Below, in pieces: positions 45,061 to 58,124 of a stretch of DNA of 64,000 nucleotides. Position 1 is the stretch's first letter, and every line of letters starts with the position of its first letter. Source of the DNA: Platycnemis pennipes (taxonomy: Eukaryota > Arthropoda > Insecta > Odonata > Platycnemididae); NCBI GenBank assembly GCA_933228895.1, contig OW121851.1, positions 132,293,624 through 132,357,623 of the forward strand, read 5' to 3'. A program made the position numbers and the translations under genes. The notes under the pieces are model-generated. The model did not search any database and was not told the origin of the DNA. It saw only the letters and a list, made by a program, of their open reading frames with translations.

Positions 45061-45084
45061 AATTGAGGGTGCATGGCATGGAGT

Positions 45085-45811
45085 GACTCTACACTAAGAT
45101 TGCGAAATGCGCATCTTCATTTATTCATCAAAAGAGAACTGGGTAAATGTGACGATCATGTACGAGGAATCAGCTACTTTTCCCTTGTTAGACCTCATTT
45201 GGAATATGCTGCCAGTGTATGGGATTCCTACGAAATCGGTCTTAATAACGAACTTGAACGTGTGCAGTGAAGATCGGAAAGATTTGTAAAGGGACGGTAC
45301 GATAACTTTATTAGCGTAACCAGTCTATTAAATGAATTAAATTGGGAATAATTATCTGATCGTGGGTTGAAATTTAGAATTAATCTCTTAAACAAATTCC
45401 AAGACCATATTTTCAGTGATGATGCTAAAAATATTTTCCGAACCCCAACTTAATATGGTAGACCATAATCACAAAATTAGAGAAATTGATTGCCGAACTG
45501 ACTGATTCAAAATGTCCTTTTTTCCTCGTACTATTAGGGATATTAATAACGGTAAATATATTCAATACGAGTGTAGCAATGGATAACATTGGTAGCTGCG
45601 TGTTGGTATGAGCACTTAAAACTAACCCAACTAACAGCATGTTTTTGCATGTTTGCTTTGCTATTTTTATCTTTTTTTAATTAGTGAAGTTTAGAACAGT
45701 ATATAAATACTAATCCTTTGTATGCATGATATGTAGTGCATGTTTGGTGAGAATTGGTGTCCCTGTCACACACCTTTGAGGTGCCTTGCAGGGCATTATG
45801 TAGATGTAGAT
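45085..45811 (+). mobile_element. LINE family 1, 5'-truncated copy with RT C-terminus
   Basis: It opens with codons for SLVRPHLEYAASVWDSYEIG and LNNELERVQ (stop), then RFVKGRYDNFIS, VTSLLNELNWE, LSDRGLKFR, LLNKFQDHIFSDD. This is the C-terminal region of a Jockey/CR1-like non-LTR reverse transcriptase. The 3' part carries GCATGTTTTTGCATG and ends CACACACCTTTGAGGTGCC...TAGATGTAGAT. The frame has stops (for example VQ followed by TGA at about 45268), so it is a dead insertion. It is one of the two longest plus-strand family members here and close in sequence to 59551-60151. Confidence 0.85.
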
Positions 45812-48760
45812 CTTGCCAGAGAACGTGTCACTTCGTGAAAACTTACACATGATATAACATCATTATAAAATTGATAAGGTTTGTATTTTTAATAATTCGT
45901 TATATATCTGTTTGCATTCTCACAGAAGTTCACTACAGTAAAGGTAAAAGAATGAATTCAGTACCGGTAAGCAAGGGCTTCTCGTATGCTGTAATCTAGG
46001 TCTCCTATTTACATTTAGAAGCCTACCGAATACAAGTGTGGCTATCCTTTTCATCAATCTTATATTCCGTAATAAATGGACAGTAATTTCTGCGGTATTG
46101 TCTTCAAATATTTTATGTCACCAGGCAGTATTGGCTTCAAATGTTCCTTATAAGACTAAATTGCTCTGATAGAAACTCCTATTAGGGTTTCTGTAGGAAG
46201 TTTATGATACACTATTTCGACTTTTTTTTCTCTATCACAGATTTCTTAATATGTAACGTAACTAAATTTTTAAAACGCACAGTATTTTTTCAGTCCTGCA
46301 TTCTATTCATCGCTGTGATGAAGTGATATGTGTGGCCCATTCACTCTTACCTAAGAAATAGACAGTATTTTAACCCCGTTAGAATTGTAAAAATAGACCT
46401 TTTGTAAAAGGGCCTTTTTTAGTCCGTATTTGCGGGTCCGTTTGGTGATTTTGGCGGTGGCGTCTGGGCATAACCACATAAAAGAGCACAAATATTATCG
46501 CAGATGAACAATCGGGGAATATTTTTTGCCTTTTGCAATTAATATCAAATAAGTCAGCTATTGACACATTAAGTTTGATTTATGCCATATTTGCAACAGA
46601 ATAGGGCCAAGAAATGTGTTGTTGTAATCTAGTAGCTCAACTTAAATACCTGCGCTGAATATTGCATAGAGTTGCACTTTGAAAAAATTTGATGTAGCAT
46701 TTCCACCATCAGAAAATGCACCACTCGGCCGTTGGTAAAAGCCCTCCAGCAATTGTTCAATTCTCCCGGCCTCCGTTACCTCGATACGTGCCTTTGGTGA
46801 ACTTCCTCCGCGAGCGCAGGCGCTTCGGTAGGGTTTTCCTGGGAAATAATAAGGGAATTTACATAAGAATAAATAAAACTGTTGCTCGCCCTCCCTGTCC
46901 GTAGTCCTGCCAATCCCTCCCTTTCATCTTTGATGCACTTTAAAGTAGAGCGGGGCTCCACATTAAAAGTGGTATCTTGCGGTGAAGTATGAATATATGT
47001 TGTTTTTGCATGTACCGCAATCTGCTACGCACTGAGCCTTATTCGGTCCTTTTTTCCATGCATACAGTGCTAACCTCGTTGCTCCCATGAGAGTATTCTA
47101 ATGAAAGGCTTGGAATGCTAACGAAGCCGCATTAGCCTCCATTCTTCGCAAATAAACCAGTGAGTCCTTTGTCATGGTATCTTCCTTTCCTACATTAAAT
47201 TATTACACCCAGTCTCAGTCTTTGCCTCATATTCCTACATGTATCCTACCTCGTTTAATATTTCATTACCTGAATTCATTCCTCGGAAATTTTTTTAGTT
47301 TTCTATCGGTACCTTGCTAAAACTTGCCTTGTTTTACGATACATTCTCTTTGTCAAGTAATAATTTTGACTGATGAATCCGTGCTCGGCTAGTATTGCAC
47401 CACAGTATTACAGGAAAGATGTTTAAACAAGTGAATATTGTTTTTATATTTAAAAATTTTGGTCGGCGAATTTTCCTATGTCATATATTATTCACCATAG
47501 TTTATTAAAGTATGAGCTTAGATATCAGGAAAGTAAAAGGAGTTGCGCCTTCATGGGCCTATGAGTTCAGGGAATGAAATAGATATTTTATAAGAATTAT
47601 TTAAACTGTGGCTACCATGGTGAAAGTTGTATCCTGAAATGGCAACTTTTAAGTAAAGATGGCAGAGTACAATGCCGAAAATCAAGTACTTTTTACTCTG
47701 TCTTCTGCAGCGTAAACTAAGCTGGGAAAATTATATAAACTCTTATGCAATTGTGCGTGTCTGAAAAAAAATGTATACACTCAAAAAGGGGAACCTAAAC
47801 CTAAGAAATGTGTACTAAGTAGCTTATATGACTTAAGATCCTTGAATAAGAGGCGTACATTGACTACCATCATGTAGGTACTTGTGTTTTCTCCCTTCAA
47901 CTTGCTCATCAGTAAGATTTTCCCGGAGAGAATATCATCCTTGAATCCCTTTTGCATCTTTTAACCTTGAAAGACGTAGGCAAATAAATTTCTCGATCCT
48001 TTCCTCAGCTCGTATGGTCGGTCCTCACCTTCGCAGATAAGGAGTTAATGTACAATAGTTCTTGCTCCTCCAAATGTGTGATGATTTCACCCAAGGTTTC
48101 CTAGTTCCACCCCGAATGAAATCCTTGTCGTCTCTTGCATATGAAATGTCAACTCTCCGACGTTCGAGTTTGACTCAAATTTATAATCCCTGAACTGAAA
48201 TGGCATTGTCCGAGGTGGTTTGAAAGTTACGGAGTACTAAGTAAAAACAGTGTGAGTGAATTAATTGACACTCTCATGTGGACTCATTTGTTGAAAATGG
48301 GAGAAGTTTGCGCTTAATTTCCGCCGTCACAGTTCACGTGAAACGCACTCAGCCCCTTTTGTATTTATTCTTCAGTCTATTAAACGATTTCACAATGAAA
48401 CATCGGTTGAAAATAGATTTTCACACAAAGATTTCTGGTGTCTCCGTACTGCATGAATTATATTGTTGAGGTACTTATGTTTGCATCGAGTGGAATAGAA
48501 AAACACTGGAAACAGGATGTTATAAAGAATAAAAAATGACACAAACATCTTGTCTGACGTGAGGTGAAAACTGCAAGAAATTCTTTCATTGCCAATGACA
48601 TCGGCCTTCAATTCTTGTTTGTGAGAAACTGAGGACTCTAATTGGTAATATAATCAGATTCCATTCTTTTTAACTCTTAGTTTGTGTGGTTATATTCACC
48701 CCTGTGTAGAAGTGCCGCAAAAGAAGGGGAAAATTACTTCGGCTGTCGTCTTTAGCGGGT
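45812..48760. other. AT-rich non-coding stretch
   Basis: Frames of up to about 73 codons only. A slightly GC-richer patch at 46700-46960 has no recognisable coding content. Confidence 0.45.
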
Positions 48761-49727
48761 AAGATGTGCTTGAAAGGGCATTTCTACTTCACTTCCTCGG
48801 AATAATGGAAAATCTTGAGTATTTTCTCCTCCTAGTATGCATTACGGACTCCATAGTATGTGGGCGCCCGCAATACGTCTTAAGTGCCCTGTTTGTTGTT
48901 TCGATTCTTCTATATAATCCTCGGTTGGCGAAAAACAATATGGAAATGCGGGGGAACTCTCGGTTTTCTTCCCTCCCGGCGTCCAATAAATTCCCCCCGT
49001 TTGTTCTCCCAGCACTCGCAACGTCGCTGTCCCGAAAGCAGCCATCTCCAAGCACTTCTCCCCATCGAGCTCTCCCTCGCACCCCTCTTCATTTCAACGC
49101 CCCTCCCCCGTTCCCAAAAACCCACTCCTTTCGTCTCAAAACCTCCGTATCTAGGCCCACCCCCTCCCCGCGCGACTCAAAATCCCCCCTCTCTTTCCAC
49201 GCACAAAAAGGGAGGTTTCGATTCCTTGGAAGGTGGAGTTCTTAGGGGAAAGGTATCGGGCACCGCCGCCGGCGGCGTCGATTGCCTTAACAGTGGAGGC
49301 GGCGATGGAAAGATTTTCGAACGAGGAAAACGGAGACTGTGTGCGCGGGGTAGTGATCTGGAAGAGCATAGGAGTGGGTGAGGAGGGGAGGAGAGGGGGA
49401 GTGCGAATGGAGGAGACCCTGAGAGGGTTTCTGAAGTGATGAGCGAGCGAGAGAAGAATTTCCCCTTTGAAGTCACTTCAATTCCGGGATTTCTTCATAG
49501 GGCGCGTTTCAATATCTCCGGAGTGTTTTAGGGTGCCCTGATAGTCTTTTTTCGCTTCCTATCTCTCCTTCCTCTCTCTTGTAATTCCGTTTGTGCGGTG
49601 GAGTCGTTAAATATTTTAACGGCTCTCTACACCCCTCCTCCCTTGCTGTTTCTCTCAGACCACTTCGGGAGGCAAATAAAAAACGTTGGCCCACGAACTC
49701 CCGGGGGATGAGCGGCTGAAGTGTGGC
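48761..49727. other. GC-rich block, C/T bias then purine bias
   Basis: Bases 48960-49200 are pyrimidine-rich and 49310-49455 purine-rich on the + strand, a change of skew like that at 29.9 kb. CGCCGCCGGCGGCG lies at about 49264-49277. Overlapping frames of 97-165 codons on both strands are low-complexity; no domain is recognised. Confidence 0.4.
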
Positions 49728-49800
49728 GGGGGGGAGGGGGGTGAAGGGCGGGGGATGGGGCAGGGGGATGGGGCAGGGGGATGGGGCAGGGGGATGGAGC
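49728..49800 (+). repeat. G-rich minisatellite, 13-bp unit, about four copies
   Basis: Four copies of GGGGGATGGGGCA (the last imperfect) start at 49750, 49763, 49776 and 49789, preceded by a G-rich run from 49728. The many G-runs of four or more with 1-3 base spacers on the + strand are a strong intramolecular G-quadruplex candidate. Confidence 0.85.
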
Positions 49801-51180
49801 GTCCTCGGGGAATTCATCGTGAAATTTAACCCATCTCGGTTTTTGCTAATATAACCCGCGCATGCCGGTAAACAGCCTGACTCTCGACTACTCGTGAATC
49901 AGCTTTTAGAGCGCTCTTTTCTGGATTTATCCCTTGATGTAAAATATAACTCGGCTAATAAGGTAATATACGTAGATGAAAGGATGCTATTTCACTTCCA
50001 TGGTGTTTCCATCCTGCCCCTTTTGCCCTTCTTAAAATAAATAAATAATATTCATTTAGGTATACAAGTTGTGTAACCTTATTCGGCGTCCCCTTCTCAT
50101 TATCCTGCTTTAAAAATTTAATTTCCTGTTACATGACTAATAACGTCGTTGCTTTGCTAAATAACTGCCTGAGTAACTTATCAGTGCTTTGCAAGTTTCG
50201 GAGTTCTTGTTGCCCAGCTCTTTTTCTGCTTGTTTAGTCTTTTTCGGCCATTGATTTGTCTCAGGTGATTTTTTTCTTTCGACCTTTATAAAATCGCTTT
50301 CTTTAATTATTGTCATTTATTCGTGTGTACTGGTAATACGTGTTTAGTTTTGTAGCTATTAGTTTAGTCTAGTATCCTGAGGGCCTAGTTTGGAATAGAA
50401 CTAGAACAGAGAACCTAGAACAGAGCTGTAAATTTTCTTTCAAATGAATTTTCATTTCAATAAAGTTCATTTGCCCGCATTTCGGATGGGACGGTAGACT
50501 GTGAGAGCTTCCTCGTCTTTCGTCGGATATAAGCTTCTAAGTACACCCGATTTCTCTGCTCTCACTCATTCCACTTTCATCCGACTTCCTACCGTCTGCT
50601 CCTAACTACCTGATAATAGCCAACAAACCAACCCAGTCCACCATGTATTGCCAGTAGGCACGAATAAATGGCTATAATTAAGTGCTTAAGGACACAATAG
50701 GCTCCAGCTGTCAGCCACGTGTCCCAGAGGGTCAGACACGAAATAAAGCTGTATTTCATTCATCGTAATCAATGTTAATATAAGATTTGGCATTTTTCGA
50801 TCGTTTAAAATTCAATATGTTTCCACGGGCTAATCACCAAGTTTGCTATTTATTTGCAGCCAGTTTCCAAGGCTGACCCTGCCATTGCCCTCTGGGCCTG
50901 TCCAATCTACAGGGTCAATATTTATCAATATTTAGATGCAAATTACTTAAAATGGTAGTTAACCCATGAATACTTTATAAATTGCATCCGACAAGGTATA
51001 AAAATTAAGAAAGTTATTCAGCCCGACATAAAAGTTTATGAATCATGATAAACCGTTTGTAATTATGAATAAAGAATTACTATTTCATTGCTGATTATTT
51101 TACGAGGTGCTATGGGTATGATTTCCAAGCTGTTATCCTATACAGACTGCCGTCTTGCGTCCCACTTTCTTCTGCCATAG
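49801..51180. other. Non-coding stretch with transcript-end-like motifs
   Basis: AT-rich. Around 50458-50465 and 50741-50746 AATAAAG/AATAAA-type hexamers occur, the latter in a GC-richer segment (50480-50750) that could be a 3' UTR or a decayed repeat. No coding frame accompanies it. Confidence 0.3.
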
Positions 51181-52880
51181 CCCATCTTGATGAGTGCGTG
51201 TCATCCAAAAGAAAATCCCGTCGCATCACGTATTGCCCCCATTTTGTGTAACGCATTAACTCGTTGCGTGTACTTTCCCTCTTTTGTCAACTTGCTTTTA
51301 TTTTATTTTCCCACAAAACTATTACAGATTATGGTGCCCAGTAATCCGGTGTTTGTGGAAGCGCTTGCTCATTCACTCGGACAGTCAGGCGACATTTGAT
51401 GCTATGTAGTAGTCCCGCTCCCAATTATATCATTACCGCCCTTTCCCACATTGAATTAAAGCTGCCTCGACCCCTGAATCCGGAACGCTCCCGGGTGACA
51501 CGTTCGCGGCGCCCAACGTGGGACGTGGGGAAAAAAAAGAGCAGCGGCGGCCGACGATCCGCTGCCCAGGCGGATTTGCCACCCGGGGCAAAAAAAAAGG
51601 AAAGAGAAAAACACCAGCCGAGGTCCCGGTTACACATTTAGACCGCGCCGTCCACTGACCAGCCGTGAACCAAAACAAATCTCCGATATTTCAATACATT
51701 GATTTTTCCCGATCCTTCTCCAAAGAGTTTTACTTCTCCCCCCTCCACTTCCTTTCCCATGCAGTCTGCACCATCGCCCCGGCAACCAGGGCGGAAGATA
51801 GCGGCGATCCAGGTGGAGGGGGTGTAAAGGGAGAAAGCTTTGTCCACGGACTTTTGTGTTCGGGACACGAGTAGACACGGATATAAATATGGGGTTGTAC
51901 GACAGGGAGTGGAAAAGGGGTTCTGTGGGTGGGGAGTCGCCCGAAGGGAGGTTCGAGCCGGGGTGTTAGGTTGTTTGGTGGGGAGGAGGAACTCGTATTG
52001 GCGTGGGGAACATCGTCCTGACCCCTTACTTCGCCACCAACTCGAGTCCTTTGTTCCCCGCCCCCTCCCCATACCACCACCCTTTTCGCCAAACTCCAAC
52101 CCTACGCCCGGAGGCATAACCCGTGGAAGAGCAGCGGCTGGATCCTCACTTCCCGAGGAGGTGATGTAGATGGGGATATAGATAGCATAAACCCGCCTTC
52201 CCACACAAACTCGCCCTTCTTGTGCGATTACAGAAACCTTTATATATAAGGAGGAAGTTTCCACAGAAGGTTCCCGAGCGCCAGAGGCGGAAGAGGCAAT
52301 TGATAATCTCCGCCTCTCCGAAGGCAAAAGTTCCGACTCACTCACTTCCGACTCCTCCTCCTTCCCTCACGGATTCCCCGGTTCGACTCCCAATGGCGCC
52401 TCGGCATAAAGTCTCCCTTAAACATTTTCCGCAATCCGTTTCGTTCCGTTTCCCTTTCCGCCTTCTCTTCTCCCGAGACCCTCAAGGCGGTGAAGTCGCT
52501 CTCCTTCACCTCTCTCGGCGAATGGGGAAATTGGCGGATGAGGAAATCGGGGGCTGTTCATTTGGGAGCGGTGGGAAAAGCATGGCGTGCCTTTTTCCCT
52601 CCCAGTCAGCAATGATGAGCTGGAAGGGCCACTTCTCTCGTTCACTTTTGCATTTGAGTTGCACTTTAACCTCCTTTCTATGGACGCCAGGACTATGCTC
52701 GAGCCGTTGTTTAGGTCGTTTCTCCGCTAGAGGCCACTTAATACCGTGGTCGCTAGATCTATATCTGTCGTCGTTAATTACTGACTCTACCGTTTTAATC
52801 TTCTTGCTGGCTTCATCACTCTATCCTATTTTTCCCCACGCCATCGGTTTCTTGTCTGGGATATGTATTACTCCGTGATA
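51181..52880. other. GC-rich block with long frames on both strands
   Basis: Frames of 235 codons (51638-52345, minus) and 218 codons (52222-52878, plus) overlap others in the same DNA. The minus frame starts MSESELLPSERRRLSIASSA, which looks protein-like, but the rest is Gly/Pro/Arg-rich and unrecognised. It may contain an exon or CpG promoter, but neither is supported by a motif or clear splice site. Confidence 0.25.
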
Positions 52881-53640
52881 TATATAATTCAGTGCAGACT
52901 GCTCACGGTTAAATCTAAAGTGAATTTACATTCTACTTAAACAAATTACATTTATCAAGAAAAGATAAATTAGGAAATGTCATTAATTTTCGCGCAATCC
53001 TCCCAACGTAATAAAGCCTCATTATGTGTAGTTAATGTACTACTTATCTGATTGCGTGGCCAATATGTTTGACAATTTAACGTTGTCCATATTTAACGTT
53101 AAACAGAGATGACTCTTTCCCATTACATAAGCAAAAATTAACTCTCAAGGTGCAAGTTTATTTATGCGTGGTTAATGGGCTGCATTAAAAAAGTGTTCTC
53201 AATGAATTAAATAACTCTCGAGCTCATCAATGCCAATGGAACTAATATTGATTTGTGAGGAAGTTCATCTCTTATACCACGTACGATTTTTGCAAAAATA
53301 TTATTATACGAATTTATTTTGTTCATTTTTTCACCTAAGATTTTCATTTTTTCCATTCTGCCATCAATCATCCGTGAAATAGACAATCCTTTCAAAGCGG
53401 TGATAACTGGAAACACGATGTTAATTTTTTTAACAAAGTATAATGTATTTAATCTGAATACTGTAGCAGTGTTAGAGGAGAAAATGTAAGAATAAAAATA
53501 TCAAAGTAATCAAACAAAGCAGATATAGTTTGAGCCCGAATACCGGTTTTATCGTTTTTTGAATGTTATCGCGTTTATATCGCGTTTATAAATTGGGAAA
53601 TTTTATTTACCTATAATTTATCTTCTGTGACTCTATACGG
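52881..53640. other. AT-rich non-coding stretch
   Basis: Nothing recognised. Confidence 0.45.
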
Positions 53641-54600
53641 CTATTTATGTAAAGAGGTAATTTTATTCATAGCTGGGAGGGGTTCCATTAAAACCATCTC
53701 CGATTTTGAAACCCTGTACAGTCGGAAATTTCCTCCTTGCCCTCCGTCTCTCATTCGTCTTTGGATCGGGTGCGGCCGAGAACTGCACCCTCGTTGCACC
53801 GTCAGCCGCAACACCGCCGTTCTATCCTGGCACACACAATCGCGGCCGATCGGCTAATTTTGCCGCGCCCGTCCCCCACGATAAATGGCATGGGTGCGGG
53901 AGTGTATCTCGGATGAAAAAGCAACCCCACCGACGCCAACCGATGGAGGTTCACCTGTTCGCCGCGCAAAAGTAACAGATTCGTCCCCATCTCGTCCGCG
54001 CTTACTCATGCATTGCAATTGCCGTCTTTGGCCAATATGTCTTGCAGATAATGTAGTCGTCGTCGTAGACCACACGAGGTCTCACCCACCCTTTCTCCCC
54101 CTGGCTCCCTCCCTCCCTCTCCCCAACAGCCACCCCTGGCCGTGTTCGTTTGCAGAGATACCCGTGTCGTGCTTCGCACCCGTTGTCCGCACCGACCCCT
54201 ATGTCACAGGAGACGGACGTAACACGGGTGCCAGGGTTTTTGTCTCACGTTTGCAGTCCGTTAATCCGAACGGAATCGGCGCTGGAGGATCGGTAGAGGG
54301 CAGCATATTCCATCTGTCTCCCCCGCCCGCTTCCCCGATTCCCGCTTCGAAGAGGGGGTCGAGATCCGGCGATAAGAAACCCCAGGCCAGAAGGGGATAT
54401 ATTAAGATCTCCGTGATTCATCGGGGCGTTTCGCCGTTCTCCCGCGATCCTCCCGGGAGCGCCTTCTTTAATGAAATGTTGCCGATGGCACAGCGGGAAA
54501 TATTTACGGGGCGAGGGCTCCGCGGAGGGAATCAGCGCAGCGAATGAAACGGGGCGCACCTCATTGCGCTTCCCGCCTTCTTTTTTTCCTTCTGGCGCTC
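53641..54600. other. GC-rich block with a 220-codon open frame
   Basis: The frame 53885-54547 (+) competes with minus-strand frames of 62-104 codons and shows no domain. CpG is frequent. A 38-base motif at 54066-54103 recurs at 55411-55448. Confidence 0.3.
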
Positions 54601-55546
54601 TGTTTTAGAGAGCGTGACTTGTTTTTGCCCTTTCCGATTCGTTAGCGCCTGCGGTTCAAAGCCACTCGCGTTTTCAGGGCAATCAAGCGAAAAAAAAGAG
54701 GGAAAAGTAAATTTGAACGTGAAAAATATGGGGCTATTTTTACTCCCAGTGCCCGGTTCATAAAGTATGCCAGTCAAATAATGTTCACAATGGCACTGGT
54801 TGGCTAAAACTTTGATTTCATAGTTGTATACTTAAAAAAAAACTTTTTGTTTCCGTCGCAGCATATTAATCACTTCGTCAGCAAATGGGATGGTGGAATG
54901 GGAACATTTTGTTACGGCTTACGAATCTAACTATTTTGCGAAATAAAAACATGATGCAAAAACTGCAGTGACACCTATGTAGCCCTGTTTCTGGATTCAC
55001 CTGTTTTGAGGTGTGGCTTTCATTTTTCCTGTAAATTTGCTTTCGTAAACTGATGACTATTTCTTTGGCAAATCACTTAATCCTTATTACATGGAAATTT
55101 ATTTGCTTGACAGTAGCCTGCTCGGGAGACTCGATAAACCGTATATCATACCGATATTAATGAATTACTTATAATTAGTTCTAGTATATCAGTACATATT
55201 TATAAAGATTAGATCTATATATCCTTAGATTTTGAAATTAATAGCCAATAAACGAGCATATCCTACAACATTAATTTTTATTAAACTTCAGATGCAGATT
55301 TCGCACTCTCGGCCAACTCTTGATATTGCCTTTTGTAATGTAAGCCAATTATGGCCCACCTATGATCCTCTTCACACCCTTATTAAGCTATAAAAAGCTA
55401 ATAGAACTATAGACCACACGAGGCCTCACCCACCCTCTCTCCCCCTGAATGAAACCCACCCTCTCCTTCTCTTAATGATCGTTTTACTTGCCCCAGTACG
55501 TATTATGATGACTTTGTTTCATATTCGAATTAATTTTTTTCGTTTC
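54601..55546. other. AT-rich non-coding stretch
   Basis: Apart from the repeated AGACCACACGAGG motif at 55411 nothing is recognised. Confidence 0.4.
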
Positions 55547-55902
55547 ATCATCATTAGGCATCAATCCTCAGATTACTTTGACGCAGCTCTCCACTAAGTT
55601 CTTCTTTAGGCCATTCATATTTACGTATTTCTTCTCTTTCACATCCTCCATCACTTGTTCCATATATCTCGAACGAGGACTTACTTTGCCACTCTTCCCG
55701 TCCACTTGTCCCTCGACGATTGTCTTCTTCATCACGTCTCATGATGTGGCCGATTAAGTTGTCCCGTCTTCTTCTTTCAGATATTCAGAAGAATTCTCTT
55801 TTTTTCCACTCTTCTTAGAACTTCCTCGTTACTTACTCAGTCGATCCATTTAATCTTCATCATTCTTCTGTAGCAGCATATTTCGAATGCTTCCACCCTT
55901 TT
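55547..55902 (-). mobile_element. LINE family 2 fragment, reverse transcriptase C-terminus
   Basis: On the minus strand it reads KRVEAFEICCYRRMMKIKWI, then SNEEVLRRVEKKREFF, LIGHIMRRDEE, a glycine-rich linker remnant, and KEELSGELRQSNLRIDA. This is the well-known C-terminal part of insect LINE reverse transcriptases (RLEAFEMWCYRRMLKI...NEEVL...LIGHIMRHD). Stops and frameshifts interrupt it. It ends in CATCAT-type tail bases next to 55546. It is a longer relative of 37074-37230. Confidence 0.8.
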
Positions 55903-56660
55903 TTAAGATGAAAAAATAGCTATCTGACAGTTTCTGCCAACAATTACTGCAAATTTTCTCTGCGTTAGCATAAGTGTGCCCCTAACATATCATTGTTAAC
56001 ATTTTAAATTGTTTATTTTATCGTAGTACTTTGGTGTTTCTGCCCATTAGTTACCATTATTATGCATGTAGATATTTAGCACGTTTTGCGATGCATTAAA
56101 ACATCGGTGACATTGTTTTGAATGCTTCAACAATAACATGTTTACCGTTTTTTCCGGACGAATTGGTCTCTGATTGGGATACATGCTGATTTTACTCAGG
56201 TTCCAAAATTAAATTTTAGATTAAACTAGTCGCTTCAGTGGAAATATTATACAATATAAGCGAAGAGAAATGATTCATCTTTCAACTGAAATATTGGATT
56301 TCTCTGAGTGCCAGAAATTTCAGGGATTTCATTGTTTCTCTCGGCATAATTTTCCCATGGCATCTTTCACCCAAAACAAGAATGCTTCGGAAACCCTGGG
56401 ATATTGGCAACATATATTAACTTGCCAGTCTAAGTATTTCGAAAACTATTTTCCTCCACGACCCCATTACTGCTTTCCAAAGCGAGTTACTTCCCAGCAG
56501 CATTGCTGACACCGTGCAAGACTTATAACTCGATGAAATCACCTTTCCCAGTCTATTCACTTATTAATTAAAGGAGTGTAATAGGATGTTTCTTTTCTCA
56601 CTTTAACCTGGCGCCCCTCCATGCGTGGAAGAATATTTTCCACTAATTTCAATCAGCTTA
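55903..56660. other. AT-rich non-coding stretch
   Basis: Nothing recognised beyond an unremarkable 79-codon frame at 56270-56509. Confidence 0.4.
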
Positions 56661-57250
56661 CCGAGTGCAGGAAATGGCTCATCATCGGCTAAACAAATCT
56701 CAGGAAAATTGCGAAATTAACTTGTCGTTTACTTTTTCAGAGCTGGCTCTCTCATCTCCCTCTGTGACGTGGAGGGGTCAGAGGTCGGGGCAAACAAAAG
56801 AGGGGGACGGGTTATGCGAGGGGGTTGCGGCGGTGGCCAACTCTCCCTGCCCGCATTTACTTCCCCGTCTTTTTTTTTTCTTTGAAAGACTTTGATTGAC
56901 ATGACAGGTGATTAACTCGCACTCTCGCAACTTCAGCAACGAGTTATCCCTCTCCTCCCCCTCTCCACCACTCCCCCACCCCACGGACCACAATCGACTT
57001 CATCTCGTTTCCCAACCCTTGCCACACTCCCTCCCTCCTCACTCTCACTTTCGTCCCATTAGCCAATGGGCGTCCTTCCCTCATCGCGCGTCGTGCGCTT
57101 GTGTGCCTTTCATCGCTCTTTTGTCTCCATTTCTCCTCGTCCTCCCTTCGATATCCTATGCAAACACACTATCTCCTCGTTCGTCAGTCAACCCTAATTT
57201 CGTATATAATCCGTCTACACCGCTCCGGTTTTTTACAGTCATAGTATAAG
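56661..57250. other. GC-rich, pyrimidine-biased block
   Basis: C/T-rich from about 56940 to 57140, with a 113-codon Pro/Ser-rich frame and no domain. Confidence 0.4.
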
Positions 57251-58124
57251 TGTAGTTTTACCGTCAACTAACTAGCGCTTCGGTTATTTCTCCTCTTATA
57301 TTTCTGAACTCTTGCTTGTGGCATTAATAAACCCACGGTCAATGAATGATGTCCCTGCTAATGGCCCGCAGCCTGAAAAATGTTGCAACACTAATATCAT
57401 GGCCGCCGTATTGAAGATATGGAACGACTTTTTACAAACAGTACAAAGTGCGTGTCATTAAATCTCGAAAATGTGAATGAAGGAAGAGTCAAACACGGAA
57501 ATAACTATTTTTATCTCCCCGTCATTCTATAGAACAGTAAACAATTCATGTTGTGTGCAGCTGCAGAGTTGACCATAATTGAAACAGATAATTACACGGC
57601 ATAATTATCTTAAATGAAATGATAGGTTTTTCAATACTTAAATCACTCTCTCTACCTTTTATAGATCGTTCATTTATTAAGGTATTTCTCTAATTTCAAA
57701 TCCACTCTTCCTGGACATTCAAGCAGAAACCAGATTAATTCTTAATTATTCTAATAACCCTTTAGGAGGAATTTACTCTTGAAGTGAGTACACAGTGTCT
57801 AGACGCAAAGAATCTCATTCCATCTCACAAATCCTATCTCTACCCAGATATCCACTCATTTTAAAACTTGAAATTGAACTTATCTGCTGATATTATCAAC
57901 CTCCACGAAAAATGACTTTGAAACACCCCTGAAGTAGATACTTCTACATGCCATTCCACTGAGGAAGATTTATTCTCTTTAAACTGGAATTATCAAATAT
58001 TCGTGATGATTTATCGTTGTAATGTCAGTACATTAACTTTTCTCCGTTGATTTATAATGTATGATAGGATATGTTATCCATTTAGAGGCTGGTTAAATGT
58101 CTGCAGAGTCAATAATTTAATCTA
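57251..58124. other. AT-rich non-coding stretch
   Basis: Nothing recognised. Confidence 0.45.

Noticed and set aside
51638..52345. 235-codon minus-strand frame starting MSESELLPSE
   Set aside because: A protein-like start but overlapping frames, no domain and no splice context; not enough to call a gene.
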